Source of the DNA: Microtetraspora glauca
GTDB taxonomy: Bacteria > Actinomycetota > Actinomycetes > Streptosporangiales > Streptosporangiaceae
Length of the DNA: 64,000 nucleotides
Direction: 5' to 3'
Assembly: GCA_001570385.1 (NCBI GenBank)
Contig: BBYL01000017.1
Location: forward strand, 124,001 to 188,000
Part shown: piece by piece, positions 15,172 to 23,739 of the stretch
How the letters are laid out: each line of letters starts with the position of its first letter
Numbering within the stretch: the first letter of the stretch is position 1
Translations under genes and position numbers: made by a program
The notes under the pieces: model-generated
What the model was told of the DNA's origin: nothing
Database searches by the model: none
The model's input: only the letters and a program-made list of their open reading frames with translations

Positions 15172-17712
15172 CTACTCTCCGCGCAGATCGGCGAGCAGGC
15201 CGGGCAGGTCGTCCGGCTTGACCATGACCTCACGGGCCTTGGAACCCTCGCTCGGGCCGACGACGTTGCGGCTCTCCAGCAGGTCCATCAGCCGGCCGGC
15301 CTTCGCGAAGCCGACCCTCAGCTTGCGCTGGAGCATCGACGTGGAGCCGAACTGCGTCGAGACGATCAGCTCCGCCGCCTGGACCAGCAGGTCGAGGTCG
15401 TCGCCGATCTCCTCGTCGACCTCGCGCTTGGCCGTCGCCGGAGCCGCCACGTCGTCGCGGTATTCGACCTGCATCTGGGTCTTGCAGTGCCCGACGACGT
15501 CGGCGATCTCCTTCTCGGAGACGAACGCGTTCTGCAGGCGCATGGGCTTGCTGGCGCCCATCGGCAGGAACAGCGCGTCACCCTGGCCGACCAGCTTCTC
15601 CGCTCCCGGCTGGTCGAGGATGACCCGGGAGTCCGCGAGCGAGGACGTGGCGAACGCCAGGCGGGACGGCACGTTGGCCTTGATGAGGCCGGTGACGACG
15701 TCCACGGACGGCCGCTGCGTGGCGATGACCAGGTGGATGCCGGCGGCGCGGGCGAGCTGCGTGATGCGGACGATGGAGTCCTCCACATCGCGCGGGGCGA
15801 CCATCATCAGGTCGGCGAGCTCGTCGACGATCACCAGGAGGTAGGGGTAGGGCTGGTAGACCCGCTCGCTGCCGGGCGGCGGCACGAGCTTGCCCGCGCG
15901 CACGGCCTTGTTGAAGTCGTCCACGTGCCGGAAGCCGCTGGCGGCGAGGTCGTCGTAACGCCGGTCCATCTCGCCGACGACCCACTCCAGGGCCTCGGCG
16001 GCCTTCTTCGGGTTCGTGATGATCGGCGTGATGAGGTGCGGGATGCCCTCGTAAGTGTTCAGCTCGACCCGCTTGGGGTCGACGAGCACCATCCGGACCT
16101 CGTCCGGGGTCGACCGCATCAGGATCGAGGTGATCAGGCCGTTGATGCAGGTCGACTTGCCCGCGCCGGTGGCACCCGCGATGAGGATGTGCGGCATCTT
16201 CGCGAGGTTCGCCACTATGGTCCGGCCCTCGACGTCCTTGCCGAGGCCCACGATCATCGGGTGGTGGTCCGCCTGGGCCACCTGGGAGCGCAGCACGTCG
16301 CCGAGCGACACCAGGTCCTTGTCGGTGTTGGGGATCTCCACCCCGATCGCCGATTTACCGGGGATCGGGGACAAGATCCTGACATCCGCGGACTTGACGG
16401 CGTAGGCGATGTTCTTGGTGAGCGCGGTGACCTTCTCGACCTTGACCGCGGGGCCCAGCTCGATCTCGTAGCGGGTGACCGTCGGCCCCCGCGTGAAGCC
16501 GATCACCTGGGCGTCGATGGCGAACTGCTCGAGGACACTGCTCAGCGCGTTCACCACGATGGTGTTGGCCTTGGTCTGCGGTTTGGGCGCCGACCCCGCC
16601 CGGAGCATCTGCGTGTCCGGCAGCGTGTACGGCCCGGCCTGCGGGGAGAGCACGAGTTGCTCGACCTTGCGCGGCGCCGGGGTGGGCAGCGGCGGCTGGG
16701 AGGGTGCCTTGCCCGGAGCGGCCGCGGCGTCCGGTTCGTCGTCGACCAGCCCCGGGACGATCTCCGGCGCGTGGTCGGCACGCCGCCCGCCCTCCTCCGA
16801 GAGCACGGGGGTGTCGTACGGCTTGACGTTGTCGCCGACCTCGCGTTCCTCGTCGGCGCCCGGCTTCTTTCGGGTGCGCTTCGGCCGGGGCAGCGGCTTC
16901 GTGCCCTTCGCCGGGGAGTCCTCGGGCCGCTGGAAGAGCATGTGCCTGATCTCGGCGAGGCGCTCGGGCACGCGGTGGACCGGGGTGGCCGTGATGACCA
17001 GGACGCCGAAGCCGGACAACATCAGGAGCAGCGGGATCGTGATGAACGCCGGCAGGATGCTCGACGGCGGGGCCGAGACGAGGAAACCCAGCATCCCCCC
17101 GGCCGCCGAGACCTTGTCCATGCCGTCGTTCACACCCCCGGAGGGGTACGGCGTGCCGTGGGCCACGTGGACGATCCCGAGGATGCCGGCGAGGAGCGCC
17201 GTCCATCCGATGCCCATCCGGCCCGTCTCGGCGTTCTGGTCGGGATGGCGCAGGAACCGCCAGGCGAGCAGACCGAGCAGGAACGGGACCGACCAGGTCA
17301 GCGCGCCGACGGTGCCGTGCACCACCGCGTCGACCACCGCGGCGACGCCGGTCTTGGTGTCCCGCCAGGTCATCGCCGCGAGCACGATCGCGCCCGCGAG
17401 CACGGAGAGGCCGAGGCCGTCGCGGCGGTGCGCCGGATCGAGATCGCGTGCGCCCTGTCCGAGAGCGCGTACGGCACCGCCCATGCCGTGGGCGAGCAGC
17501 AGCCAGAATCCGATGACCAGCTTGCCGATCATCATGAAGACCCAGCTGACCGGATCCTGGCCGGTCGCGACCTGACGATTGCGGGCCGGACGTGAACCCG
17601 ACCCGGATCGGCTGCGGGATCCCGCCGGAGTCCGCTTGGCGGGAGCCGGGCGGGACCCGGTCCGCGGCGTGGGACGCTTCCCTGAACCCTTGCCGGACGT
17701 ACGGGTGGCCAT
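15172..17712 (-). CDS. ftsK: DNA translocase FtsK/SpoIIIE
   Basis: An 846-residue septal DNA pump that clears chromosomes from closing septa. About 45 basic, Ser/Arg-rich residues precede a membrane domain of four to five helices (first VSWVFMMIGKLVIGFWLLLA; last FITIPLLLMLSGFGVLVIT). A charged linker follows, then the motor: Walker A GATGAGKSTC near residue 510, Walker B YLLVIVDELADLMM, and a C-terminal gamma winged helix (LRVGFAKAGRLMDLLESRNV) that reads polar KOPS-like sequences. I start at the ATG at 17712; the frame stays open upstream but is mirrored by the neighbouring gene. No good ribosome-binding site is seen, so the exact start is uncertain by some residues. Confidence 0.95.
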   Translation of the reverse strand: MATRTSGKGSGKRPTPRTGSRPAPAKRTPAGSRSRSGSGSRPARNRQVATGQDPVSWVFMMIGKLVIGFWLLLAHGMGGAVRALGQGARDLDPAHRRDGLGLSVLAGAIVLAAMTWRDTKTGVAAVVDAVVHGTVGALTWSVPFLLGLLAWRFLRHPDQNAETGRMGIGWTALLAGILGIVHVAHGTPYPSGGVNDGMDKVSAAGGMLGFLVSAPPSSILPAFITIPLLLMLSGFGVLVITATPVHRVPERLAEIRHMLFQRPEDSPAKGTKPLPRPKRTRKKPGADEEREVGDNVKPYDTPVLSEEGGRRADHAPEIVPGLVDDEPDAAAAPGKAPSQPPLPTPAPRKVEQLVLSPQAGPYTLPDTQMLRAGSAPKPQTKANTIVVNALSSVLEQFAIDAQVIGFTRGPTVTRYEIELGPAVKVEKVTALTKNIAYAVKSADVRILSPIPGKSAIGVEIPNTDKDLVSLGDVLRSQVAQADHHPMIVGLGKDVEGRTIVANLAKMPHILIAGATGAGKSTCINGLITSILMRSTPDEVRMVLVDPKRVELNTYEGIPHLITPIITNPKKAAEALEWVVGEMDRRYDDLAASGFRHVDDFNKAVRAGKLVPPPGSERVYQPYPYLLVIVDELADLMMVAPRDVEDSIVRITQLARAAGIHLVIATQRPSVDVVTGLIKANVPSRLAFATSSLADSRVILDQPGAEKLVGQGDALFLPMGASKPMRLQNAFVSEKEIADVVGHCKTQMQVEYRDDVAAPATAKREVDEEIGDDLDLLVQAAELIVSTQFGSTSMLQRKLRVGFAKAGRLMDLLESRNVVGPSEGSKAREVMVKPDDLPGLLADLRGE

Positions 17713-17777
17713 GATGCCGAAGGTACTCGCGAGACTCACCGATATCCCGGAGGCACGCCGAAGGGAGCTCCAGCCCG

Positions 17778-18539
17778 TCAGCTCTCCACGGTGCGACCGC
17801 CGAGCCAGGCGTGATCCGGATCGGCGGGGTCGAGCACGGGCAGTCCGGCGGCGTGGACCTCGGCGTCGTCCCGCGGGTGATAACCAAGCGCGCGGCCCGG
17901 CTCCAGATCGAGCCACCCACGGGTGTTGGCCGAGACGCCCCACACCAGGGCGTAGGTCAGGTCAGGCGCCGTCAGGCAGGCGTGCGCCAGCCGCACCATG
18001 TCGCCGGGGCTGAGCCAGGTGGACAACGCCCTGGCGTCCGGCGGGCGCGGCTCGAAGGAGCCGATGCGCAGGCACGCCACCCGCATGCCGTACCTGTCGG
18101 CGTAATACCGCCCGAGCGCCTCCCCGTACGCCTTGGAGACCCCGTACAGCGAGTCGGGGCGAACGGGGGTGTCGGCGGGCGCCGACTCCTGGCGGGGGGT
18201 GAATCCGGCCGCGTGGTTGCTGCTGGCGAAGACGACCCGCTCCACACCCGCGAGGCGCGCCGCCTCGAAGACCCGGTAGGTGCCCTCGATGTTGGCGCCG
18301 AGCACGCTCTCGAAGGACGCCGACGTCGAGGGGTCGCCCGCCAGGTGCACGACGGCGTGGACGCCTTCCATCGCGCGGGCGAGCGCTCCCGGGTCCGTGA
18401 TGTCGCCGACGACCTGATCGATGCCGGTGCCCTCGACGCGGACCCGGTCCATGAGACGCAGCCGGTGGCCGAGTCGGGGCAGCTCCTGGTGGAGGCAGGT
18501 GCCGATGTGCCCGGCGGCGCCGGTGATAAGGGTGAGCAT
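17778..18539 (-). CDS. udh: Uronate dehydrogenase (NAD-dependent epimerase/dehydratase family)
   Basis: Predicted to oxidise glucuronate or galacturonate to the aldaro-lactone with NAD+, the first step of the oxidative uronate pathway. The 253-residue product has a Rossmann motif GAAGHIGTCL at the N-terminus, the SDR catalytic pair in YGVSKAYGEALGRYYADR, and the uronate-dehydrogenase-like stretch CLRIGSFEPRPPDARALSTWLSP. The ATG at 18539 is preceded by TACCGT six bases away, with no ribosome-binding site, which fits leaderless translation. It is divergent from a 2-ketoglutarate-semialdehyde dehydrogenase-like gene acting lower in the same pathway. A general sugar epimerase is the alternative, but length and motifs favour uronate dehydrogenase. 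Confidence 0.82.
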   Translation of the reverse strand: MLTLITGAAGHIGTCLHQELPRLGHRLRLMDRVRVEGTGIDQVVGDITDPGALARAMEGVHAVVHLAGDPSTSASFESVLGANIEGTYRVFEAARLAGVERVVFASSNHAAGFTPRQESAPADTPVRPDSLYGVSKAYGEALGRYYADRYGMRVACLRIGSFEPRPPDARALSTWLSPGDMVRLAHACLTAPDLTYALVWGVSANTRGWLDLEPGRALGYHPRDDAEVHAAGLPVLDPADPDHAWLGGRTVES

Positions 18540-18545
18540 GAAGGG

Positions 18546-18551
18546 ACGGTA
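18546..18551 (-). promoter_or_regulatory. -10 element of leaderless udh promoter
   Basis: TACCGT on the minus strand fits the actinobacterial TAnnnT -10 and leaves six bases to the ATG, which would place the transcript start at or next to the start codon. Confidence 0.45.
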
Positions 18552-18705
18552 GCGGCGCGCACCGACATGATCCTCCTCGGTGGGCGCCATGGCCCCGGTG
18601 CCGTCCGGTCCCCCACCTGGGGCAGGATGGTGGCCAGCCGACCCCGGGCGGCCTCTCCGCCCTGCGCCGGACCACGCGAGAACGTGCGATTGGAGAGCAG
18701 CACCG

Positions 18706-20223
18706 ATGACCGTCTGGAGCGTCGACGCCCGCACCGGCGACCGCCGCGGCGAGTTCGCCGAGTCAACCGCCGAGCAGGTCGATCAGGCCTGCCGTACCGC
18801 CCAGGCGACCCTGCGTGAGCTGGACGCGGCGGGCCCGCGCGGCCGGGCGGAACTGCTCGACGCGATGGCCGCCGAACTCCAGGCCGCGGGCGACGCGCTG
18901 ATCGCCGCCGCCGACGCGGAGACCGCGCTCGGCGTGCCCAGGCTCACCGGCGAGGTGGGCCGCGCCGCCGGGCAGTTCCGGCTGTTCGCCGAGGCGTTGC
19001 GCGAGGGCTCCTACCTTGACGTGCGGATCGACCGGGCCGACCCGTCGGCGGCGCCGCCGCGGCCGGACCTGCGCCGGATGAACGTGCCGATCGGCGTGGT
19101 CGCCGTCTTCTCCGCCAGCAACTTCCCGCTGGCCTTCAGCGTCAGCGGCGGCGACACGGCGAGCGCGCTCGCGGCGGGCTGCCCGGTCGTGGTCAAGGCC
19201 CACCCGCTGCACCCCGAGACTTCGGAGATCGCCCTGGCCGCGCTGCGCGCCGGGGCGCGCGCGGCGGGCCTGCCCGAGGACGTCGTCCAGCTCGTCCACG
19301 GCCAGGACGCCGGGATCGCGCTGGTCCGCCATCCCGTCGTGAAGGCCGTCGGCTTCACCGGATCGGTGCCCGGCGGGCGCTACCTGCATGACGTGGCGAA
19401 GTCGCGGCCGGAGCCGATCCCCTTCTACGGCGAGCTCGGCAGCCTCAACCCGCTGGTGATCACCCCCGGCGCGGCCGAGGCGCGGACCACGGCCATCGCG
19501 TCCGGTCTCGCGGCGTCCGCGACGCAGGGGTCGGGCCAGTTCTGCACCAAGCCGGGCCTCGTCCTCGCCCCCGCCACGGAAGCGGGCCGCGCGCTGGTCG
19601 AGGCGATGGCCGGTCACTTCACCGAGATGGGCCCGCAGGTGCTTCTCGGCGACGGCATCCGCGGCGGGTTCCTCTCCGGGGCGGACGCCCGTGCCTCACT
19701 GCCCGGCGTGACCGTGGCCGCCACCGGCAAGCCCGGCGACGACCGGCAGGTGACCGCGCGGCTGCTGACCGCGCCCGCCGCGCTGCTCGCCGACGAGAAC
19801 GCGGCGGAACTGCTCCTCGAAGAGTGCTTCGGCCCGCTGACCGTCGTGCTGACGTACGCGGACGAGGAGGAGCTGGCGGCGACGCTGGCCGCCGTCCCCG
19901 GCAACCTGACCGCCACCCTGCACAGCGAGCCGGGCGAGGAGGAACTGGCCGCGCGGCTGGTGACCGTCCTGCGCGACCGCGCCGGCCGGCTGATCTTCAA
20001 CGGCTACCCCACGGGCGTCGCCGTCACATGGGCCCAGCAGCACGGCGGGCCGTACCCGTCGGCCACCGAGCCGGCCACCACCTCGGTCGGCACGGCCGCG
20101 ATCTTCCGTTTCCTGCGGCCGGTCGCCTACCAGGACACCCCGGCGGCCCTGCTGCCCGAGGCATTGCGCGACGGCAACCCGCTGGGGCTGCCCCGCCACG
20201 TGGACGGCGTCCTGGAACTGTGA
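18706..20223 (+). CDS. Aldehyde dehydrogenase, 2-ketoglutarate semialdehyde (2,5-dioxovalerate) dehydrogenase type
   Basis: A 505-residue NAD(P)-dependent aldehyde dehydrogenase. The nucleotide and substrate signature is VFSASNFPLAFSVSGGDTAS, with VKAHPLHPETSE and VGFTGSVPGGRYLHD; this SNFPLAFS/AHPxHP pattern marks the KGSADH subgroup rather than general ALDHs. The catalytic Cys lies near residue 280 in GSGQFCTKPG and the general base is in FYGELGSLNP. The enzyme would oxidise 2,5-dioxopentanoate to 2-oxoglutarate, the last step of oxidative uronate, aldarate and some pentose pathways. The ATG at 18706 has GGAGAG about nine bases upstream. It diverges from udh across 166 bases. The dehydratase steps between the two enzymes are not in this window. 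Confidence 0.88.
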   Translation: MTVWSVDARTGDRRGEFAESTAEQVDQACRTAQATLRELDAAGPRGRAELLDAMAAELQAAGDALIAAADAETALGVPRLTGEVGRAAGQFRLFAEALREGSYLDVRIDRADPSAAPPRPDLRRMNVPIGVVAVFSASNFPLAFSVSGGDTASALAAGCPVVVKAHPLHPETSEIALAALRAGARAAGLPEDVVQLVHGQDAGIALVRHPVVKAVGFTGSVPGGRYLHDVAKSRPEPIPFYGELGSLNPLVITPGAAEARTTAIASGLAASATQGSGQFCTKPGLVLAPATEAGRALVEAMAGHFTEMGPQVLLGDGIRGGFLSGADARASLPGVTVAATGKPGDDRQVTARLLTAPAALLADENAAELLLEECFGPLTVVLTYADEEELAATLAAVPGNLTATLHSEPGEEELAARLVTVLRDRAGRLIFNGYPTGVAVTWAQQHGGPYPSATEPATTSVGTAAIFRFLRPVAYQDTPAALLPEALRDGNPLGLPRHVDGVLEL

Positions 20224-20333
20224 CCCTCCGGGGCCGCCGGCTTGTCCGTACCCGGCTCCTCCGGGCCCCGCATATCCGTACCCCGGCTTCTCCCGGCTCC
20301 CGGAATGCCTGACCGTAGGCGAGAATCGATCCC

Positions 20334-23300
20334 ATGCGGTTCGGCATCCTGGGGCCCACTGAGGTACGGCGGGGCGACGGGCGTGCGGTTCCCGTGGGCG
20401 GGCCGCGCCTGCGCGCCCTCCTCGCGCTGCTGCTTTTGGACGCCGGCCGGGTCGTCACCACCGAGCGGCTGATCGACGGCCTCTACGGCACCGCGCCGCC
20501 GGCGGGGGCGGTCAACGCCCTCCAGGCGCAGATCTCCCGGCTCCGCAGCCTGCTCTCCGGGTCCCCGTCGGCCGACGGGGATCCGGTGGTGCGCCATCCC
20601 GCGGGCTACCTGCTGGCGGTCGATCCCGCGGACGTCGACGCGTACCGGTTCGAGCGGCTCGCGGCCGAGGGCCGGGGCGCCCTGGCGTCCGGTGACCCGG
20701 CACGCGCCGCCACGACGCTGCGCGCGGCACTCGACCTGTGGCGCGGGCCCGCGTTCGCCGATGTCGGCGACGCGCCGTTCGCGGCGGCCCAGGCAGTCCG
20801 GCTGGACGAGATGCGCCTCACCGCCGCCGAGGACCACGCGGAGGCCCGGCTCACGCTCGGCGGCCACCGCGAGCTGGTCGCGGAGCTCCAGGACCTGGTG
20901 GCCGCGCATCCACTGCGCGAACGGCTGTGCGGCCAGTTCATGCGGGCGCTGTACGCGTCGGGACGGCAGGCGCAGGCCCTCGCCGTCTACGAGGAGCTGC
21001 GGCGGCGGCTCGCCGACGAGCTCGGCGCCGACCCGTCGGCCGAGCTCGTCGGCGTCCACGTCGCCGTGCTCCGGGCCGATCCCTCCCTGGACGCCTCCCC
21101 CGCGCCGACCCGGCTGGGCCTGCCCGCCCAGATCACCGCACTGGTGGGCCGTACGGAGGAGCTGGACCGGGTGGGCAGGCTGCTCGCGGAGGCGCGGCTG
21201 GTCACGCTCACGGGCCCCGGCGGCACCGGCAAGACCCGGCTCGCGGCGGAGGCGGCGGCACGGCAGGACGGCGACGTCTGCTTCGTCGAGCTCGCCCCTC
21301 TCGGCGACGGCGCGGACCTGCCGCAGGCCGTGCTCGGCGCGCTCGGGCTGCGCCAGTCGGGGTCGATCACAGCCGCTCCCGGCAGGCAGGCGCCCGATCC
21401 TTCGGCCAGGCTGGCGGCGGCGCTCGCGGGCCGTTCCCTGCTGCTCGTCCTGGACAACTGCGAACACGTCGTCGACGCCGCGGCACGGCTCGTCGCGCTC
21501 CTGCTCGGCTCCTGCCCCGGCCTGCGCGTCCTCACCACCGGCCGGGAGGCACTCGGCATCACGGGGGAACGGCTCTGCCCGGTGCCGCCCCTCGCGCTGC
21601 CGCCGCCGGGCACATCCACCTCCGAGACGCTCGGCTATCCCGCGCTGCGGCTCTTCGCGGAGCGCGCCGTGGCCGTACGACCGGACTTCCTGATGGAGGC
21701 GGACGAGGCGGAGGCCGCCCTGCGGATCTGCGAGACGCTCGACGGGCTGCCGCTGGCGATCGAGCTGGCCGCGGCCAGGCTGCGCTCCCTGACCGCGGCG
21801 GAGGTGGCCACCCGGCTCGGCGCCGTCGGGGAGGGGACGCGGCGGGACAGGTTCGAACTGCTGTCCCGCGGCAGCCGTACGGCACAGCCCCGGCACCGCA
21901 CGTTGCGCGCGGTGGTGCAGTGGAGCTGGGACCTGCTCGACGGGAGCGAGCAGGTGCTCGCCAGGCGGCTGACGGTCTTCGCGGGCGGGGCGACCCTGGA
22001 GGCCGCCGAGCGGGTCTGCGGCCTGCCGGACACCGACGGCGTTCTCGCCTCCCTCGTGGACAAGTCGCTGGTCGAGGTCGTGGGCGGCCGCTACCGGATG
22101 CTGGAGACGATCCGCGCCTTCTGCGCCGAGCGGCTCCGCGAGGCCGACGAGGAGGAGCGGCTGCGCCGGGCGCACATCGCCTATTTCACCGAGCTGGCCG
22201 AGACCGCCGATCCGTACCTGCGGCGCACGGAGCAGCTTGAGTGGCTCCGACGGCTGGACCAGGAACACGACAACCTCCACGCCGCCCTCCACCGGGCCAC
22301 GGAGGCAGAGGATCTGGAGGACGCGCTGCGGCTCCTCTCCGCCCTGGCGGGGTACTGGTTCCTACGCGGCCTGCGTGCCGAAGGAGCGGCGTTGGGCGTG
22401 ACCCTCCTCAGGAAGATCGGGCCGGAACCCCCTCCCGGCCTCGACGAGGAGCACGCGCTCTGCGCGCTGACCGCCGCCTCGTCCGGCATCGACGCCCCCG
22501 AGATCGGCCCGTCGCTGGAGCGCGCCATCCGGTTCGTCGACCAGGCGGAGACCTCGCCCCGCCAGCCGTTCGTCACCGTGCTGCGCGCCGTCATCGTGGG
22601 GCCTCCGCCGGACTGGGACACCACCGACGAGCTCCAGTACCGGCTCGAACGAATCTCCCCGGATCCGTGGATGCACGCGCTGGGCCAGTTCAGCCGGGGA
22701 TACCTCCATGTCTTCCGCGGGCGCCCGGCCGACGCGGAGCGGGAGCTGACCTCGGTGCTCGGCGCCTTCCGGTCCATCGGTGATCGCTGGGGAATGGTGG
22801 CGACCCTGTCCGGGCTCGCGGACCTGGCCACCTGGCGAGGGGATTGGGCACGATCGGCGGCGCTGACCGACGAGGCGCTCGATCTCGCGGAACGGCTGGA
22901 GGCCACCATCGACGTGGCCGAGATGCTGTGCCGACGGGCCGAGGGCCGGAGCCGGAACGGTGACGAGGCCGGAGCCCTGGCCGACTACGAACGCGCCGCC
23001 GAGCTGGCCCTCGGGGCGGGCGCTCCCGAGGTCGTCGCGGCGGCTCACCTCGGGCTCGGCGAGTTGGCCCGGCTGCGCGGCGACCTGACCGAGGCGTCCC
23101 GCAGGTGTGAGTTCGCGCTGGAGAGCTGCACCACGGACGCGTTCGCCGTCGAGGAGACCCGGGCGCGCGTGTACGTCGCGCTGGGCTGGATCTCCGAGGC
23201 GGAGGGCGACGCCGACATGGCGCTGGCCTGGCACCGGCGGGCGCTGACGGTCGCGCACGATATCCGCAACCTGCCGCTCATGGCCCTCGTCGCCGAGGGC

Positions 23301-23570
23301 CTCGCCGGGGTGACGCTCCTCTCCGGTGACGCGGAACGGGCCGCGCTGCTTCTGGGCTCGGGCACGGCACTGCGCGGCTGCGACCGGGCCGGGCACCCCG
23401 ACCTCGTCCGCGTCATGACCGCGGCCAGGTCCATGCTCGGCACCGCCGCGTACGAGTCGGCCCGCGCGCGGGGCGAGGAGATGGCGCGCGGCGGTATCCG
23501 CGCGATCGGCGCCTCTCCCCATCCGGTGCTGACCGTCATGGAGGAGCACCTCATGACACTCGGCCGCTAG
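20334..23570 (+). CDS. AfsR/SARP-family regulator with NB-ARC and TPR domains
   Basis: A 1078-residue STAND-type transcriptional regulator. Residues 1 to about 95 form an OmpR-like winged helix (MRFGILGPTEVRRGDGRAV, RLRALLALLLLDAGRVV). The bacterial transcriptional activation domain follows to about 240 (VDAYRFERLAAEGRGAL, HPLRERLCGQFMRALY). An NB-ARC ATPase starts near 265 with Walker A GPGGTGKTRLA (about 293) and Walker B LLLVLDNCEHVVD. The C-terminal half is helical TPR-like repeats. Such proteins switch on antibiotic clusters or global secondary metabolism after ATP-driven oligomerisation. No biosynthetic genes are adjacent; the only plausible partner is the MFS exporter 170 bases downstream. 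The ATG at 20334 lacks a clear ribosome-binding site. Confidence 0.92.
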   Translation: MRFGILGPTEVRRGDGRAVPVGGPRLRALLALLLLDAGRVVTTERLIDGLYGTAPPAGAVNALQAQISRLRSLLSGSPSADGDPVVRHPAGYLLAVDPADVDAYRFERLAAEGRGALASGDPARAATTLRAALDLWRGPAFADVGDAPFAAAQAVRLDEMRLTAAEDHAEARLTLGGHRELVAELQDLVAAHPLRERLCGQFMRALYASGRQAQALAVYEELRRRLADELGADPSAELVGVHVAVLRADPSLDASPAPTRLGLPAQITALVGRTEELDRVGRLLAEARLVTLTGPGGTGKTRLAAEAAARQDGDVCFVELAPLGDGADLPQAVLGALGLRQSGSITAAPGRQAPDPSARLAAALAGRSLLLVLDNCEHVVDAAARLVALLLGSCPGLRVLTTGREALGITGERLCPVPPLALPPPGTSTSETLGYPALRLFAERAVAVRPDFLMEADEAEAALRICETLDGLPLAIELAAARLRSLTAAEVATRLGAVGEGTRRDRFELLSRGSRTAQPRHRTLRAVVQWSWDLLDGSEQVLARRLTVFAGGATLEAAERVCGLPDTDGVLASLVDKSLVEVVGGRYRMLETIRAFCAERLREADEEERLRRAHIAYFTELAETADPYLRRTEQLEWLRRLDQEHDNLHAALHRATEAEDLEDALRLLSALAGYWFLRGLRAEGAALGVTLLRKIGPEPPPGLDEEHALCALTAASSGIDAPEIGPSLERAIRFVDQAETSPRQPFVTVLRAVIVGPPPDWDTTDELQYRLERISPDPWMHALGQFSRGYLHVFRGRPADAERELTSVLGAFRSIGDRWGMVATLSGLADLATWRGDWARSAALTDEALDLAERLEATIDVAEMLCRRAEGRSRNGDEAGALADYERAAELALGAGAPEVVAAAHLGLGELARLRGDLTEASRRCEFALESCTTDAFAVEETRARVYVALGWISEAEGDADMALAWHRRALTVAHDIRNLPLMALVAEGLAGVTLLSGDAERAALLLGSGTALRGCDRAGHPDLVRVMTAARSMLGTAAYESARARGEEMARGGIRAIGASPHPVLTVMEEHLMTLGR

Positions 23571-23739
23571 AGCGGGCGCGTACGGCCCTGGTTGGGCCTG
23601 TGGGCCCGTGTGCGGCGCGCAGGAGCCACCCCGCACGGGAAGCCGGTGAGGGACCCGTGACGGCCCGCTGACGGGGTGCCGCGCCCGCCGTCAGCGTCTC
23701 GTCGGCGTTCCGTCAGCGGTCCCGGCGAATCTGCCGGAC

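Noticed and set aside
15163-17595. An 810-codon open frame on the plus strand opposite ftsK
   Set aside because: It is the complement of a strongly conserved gene, its peptide is Arg/Asp/Gly-biased without any known domain, and such antisense frames are routine in GC-rich DNA.
20127-22292. Long minus-strand frame opposite the AfsR-type gene
   Set aside because: Biased shadow peptide; the plus-strand gene has complete winged-helix, activation and ATPase motifs.
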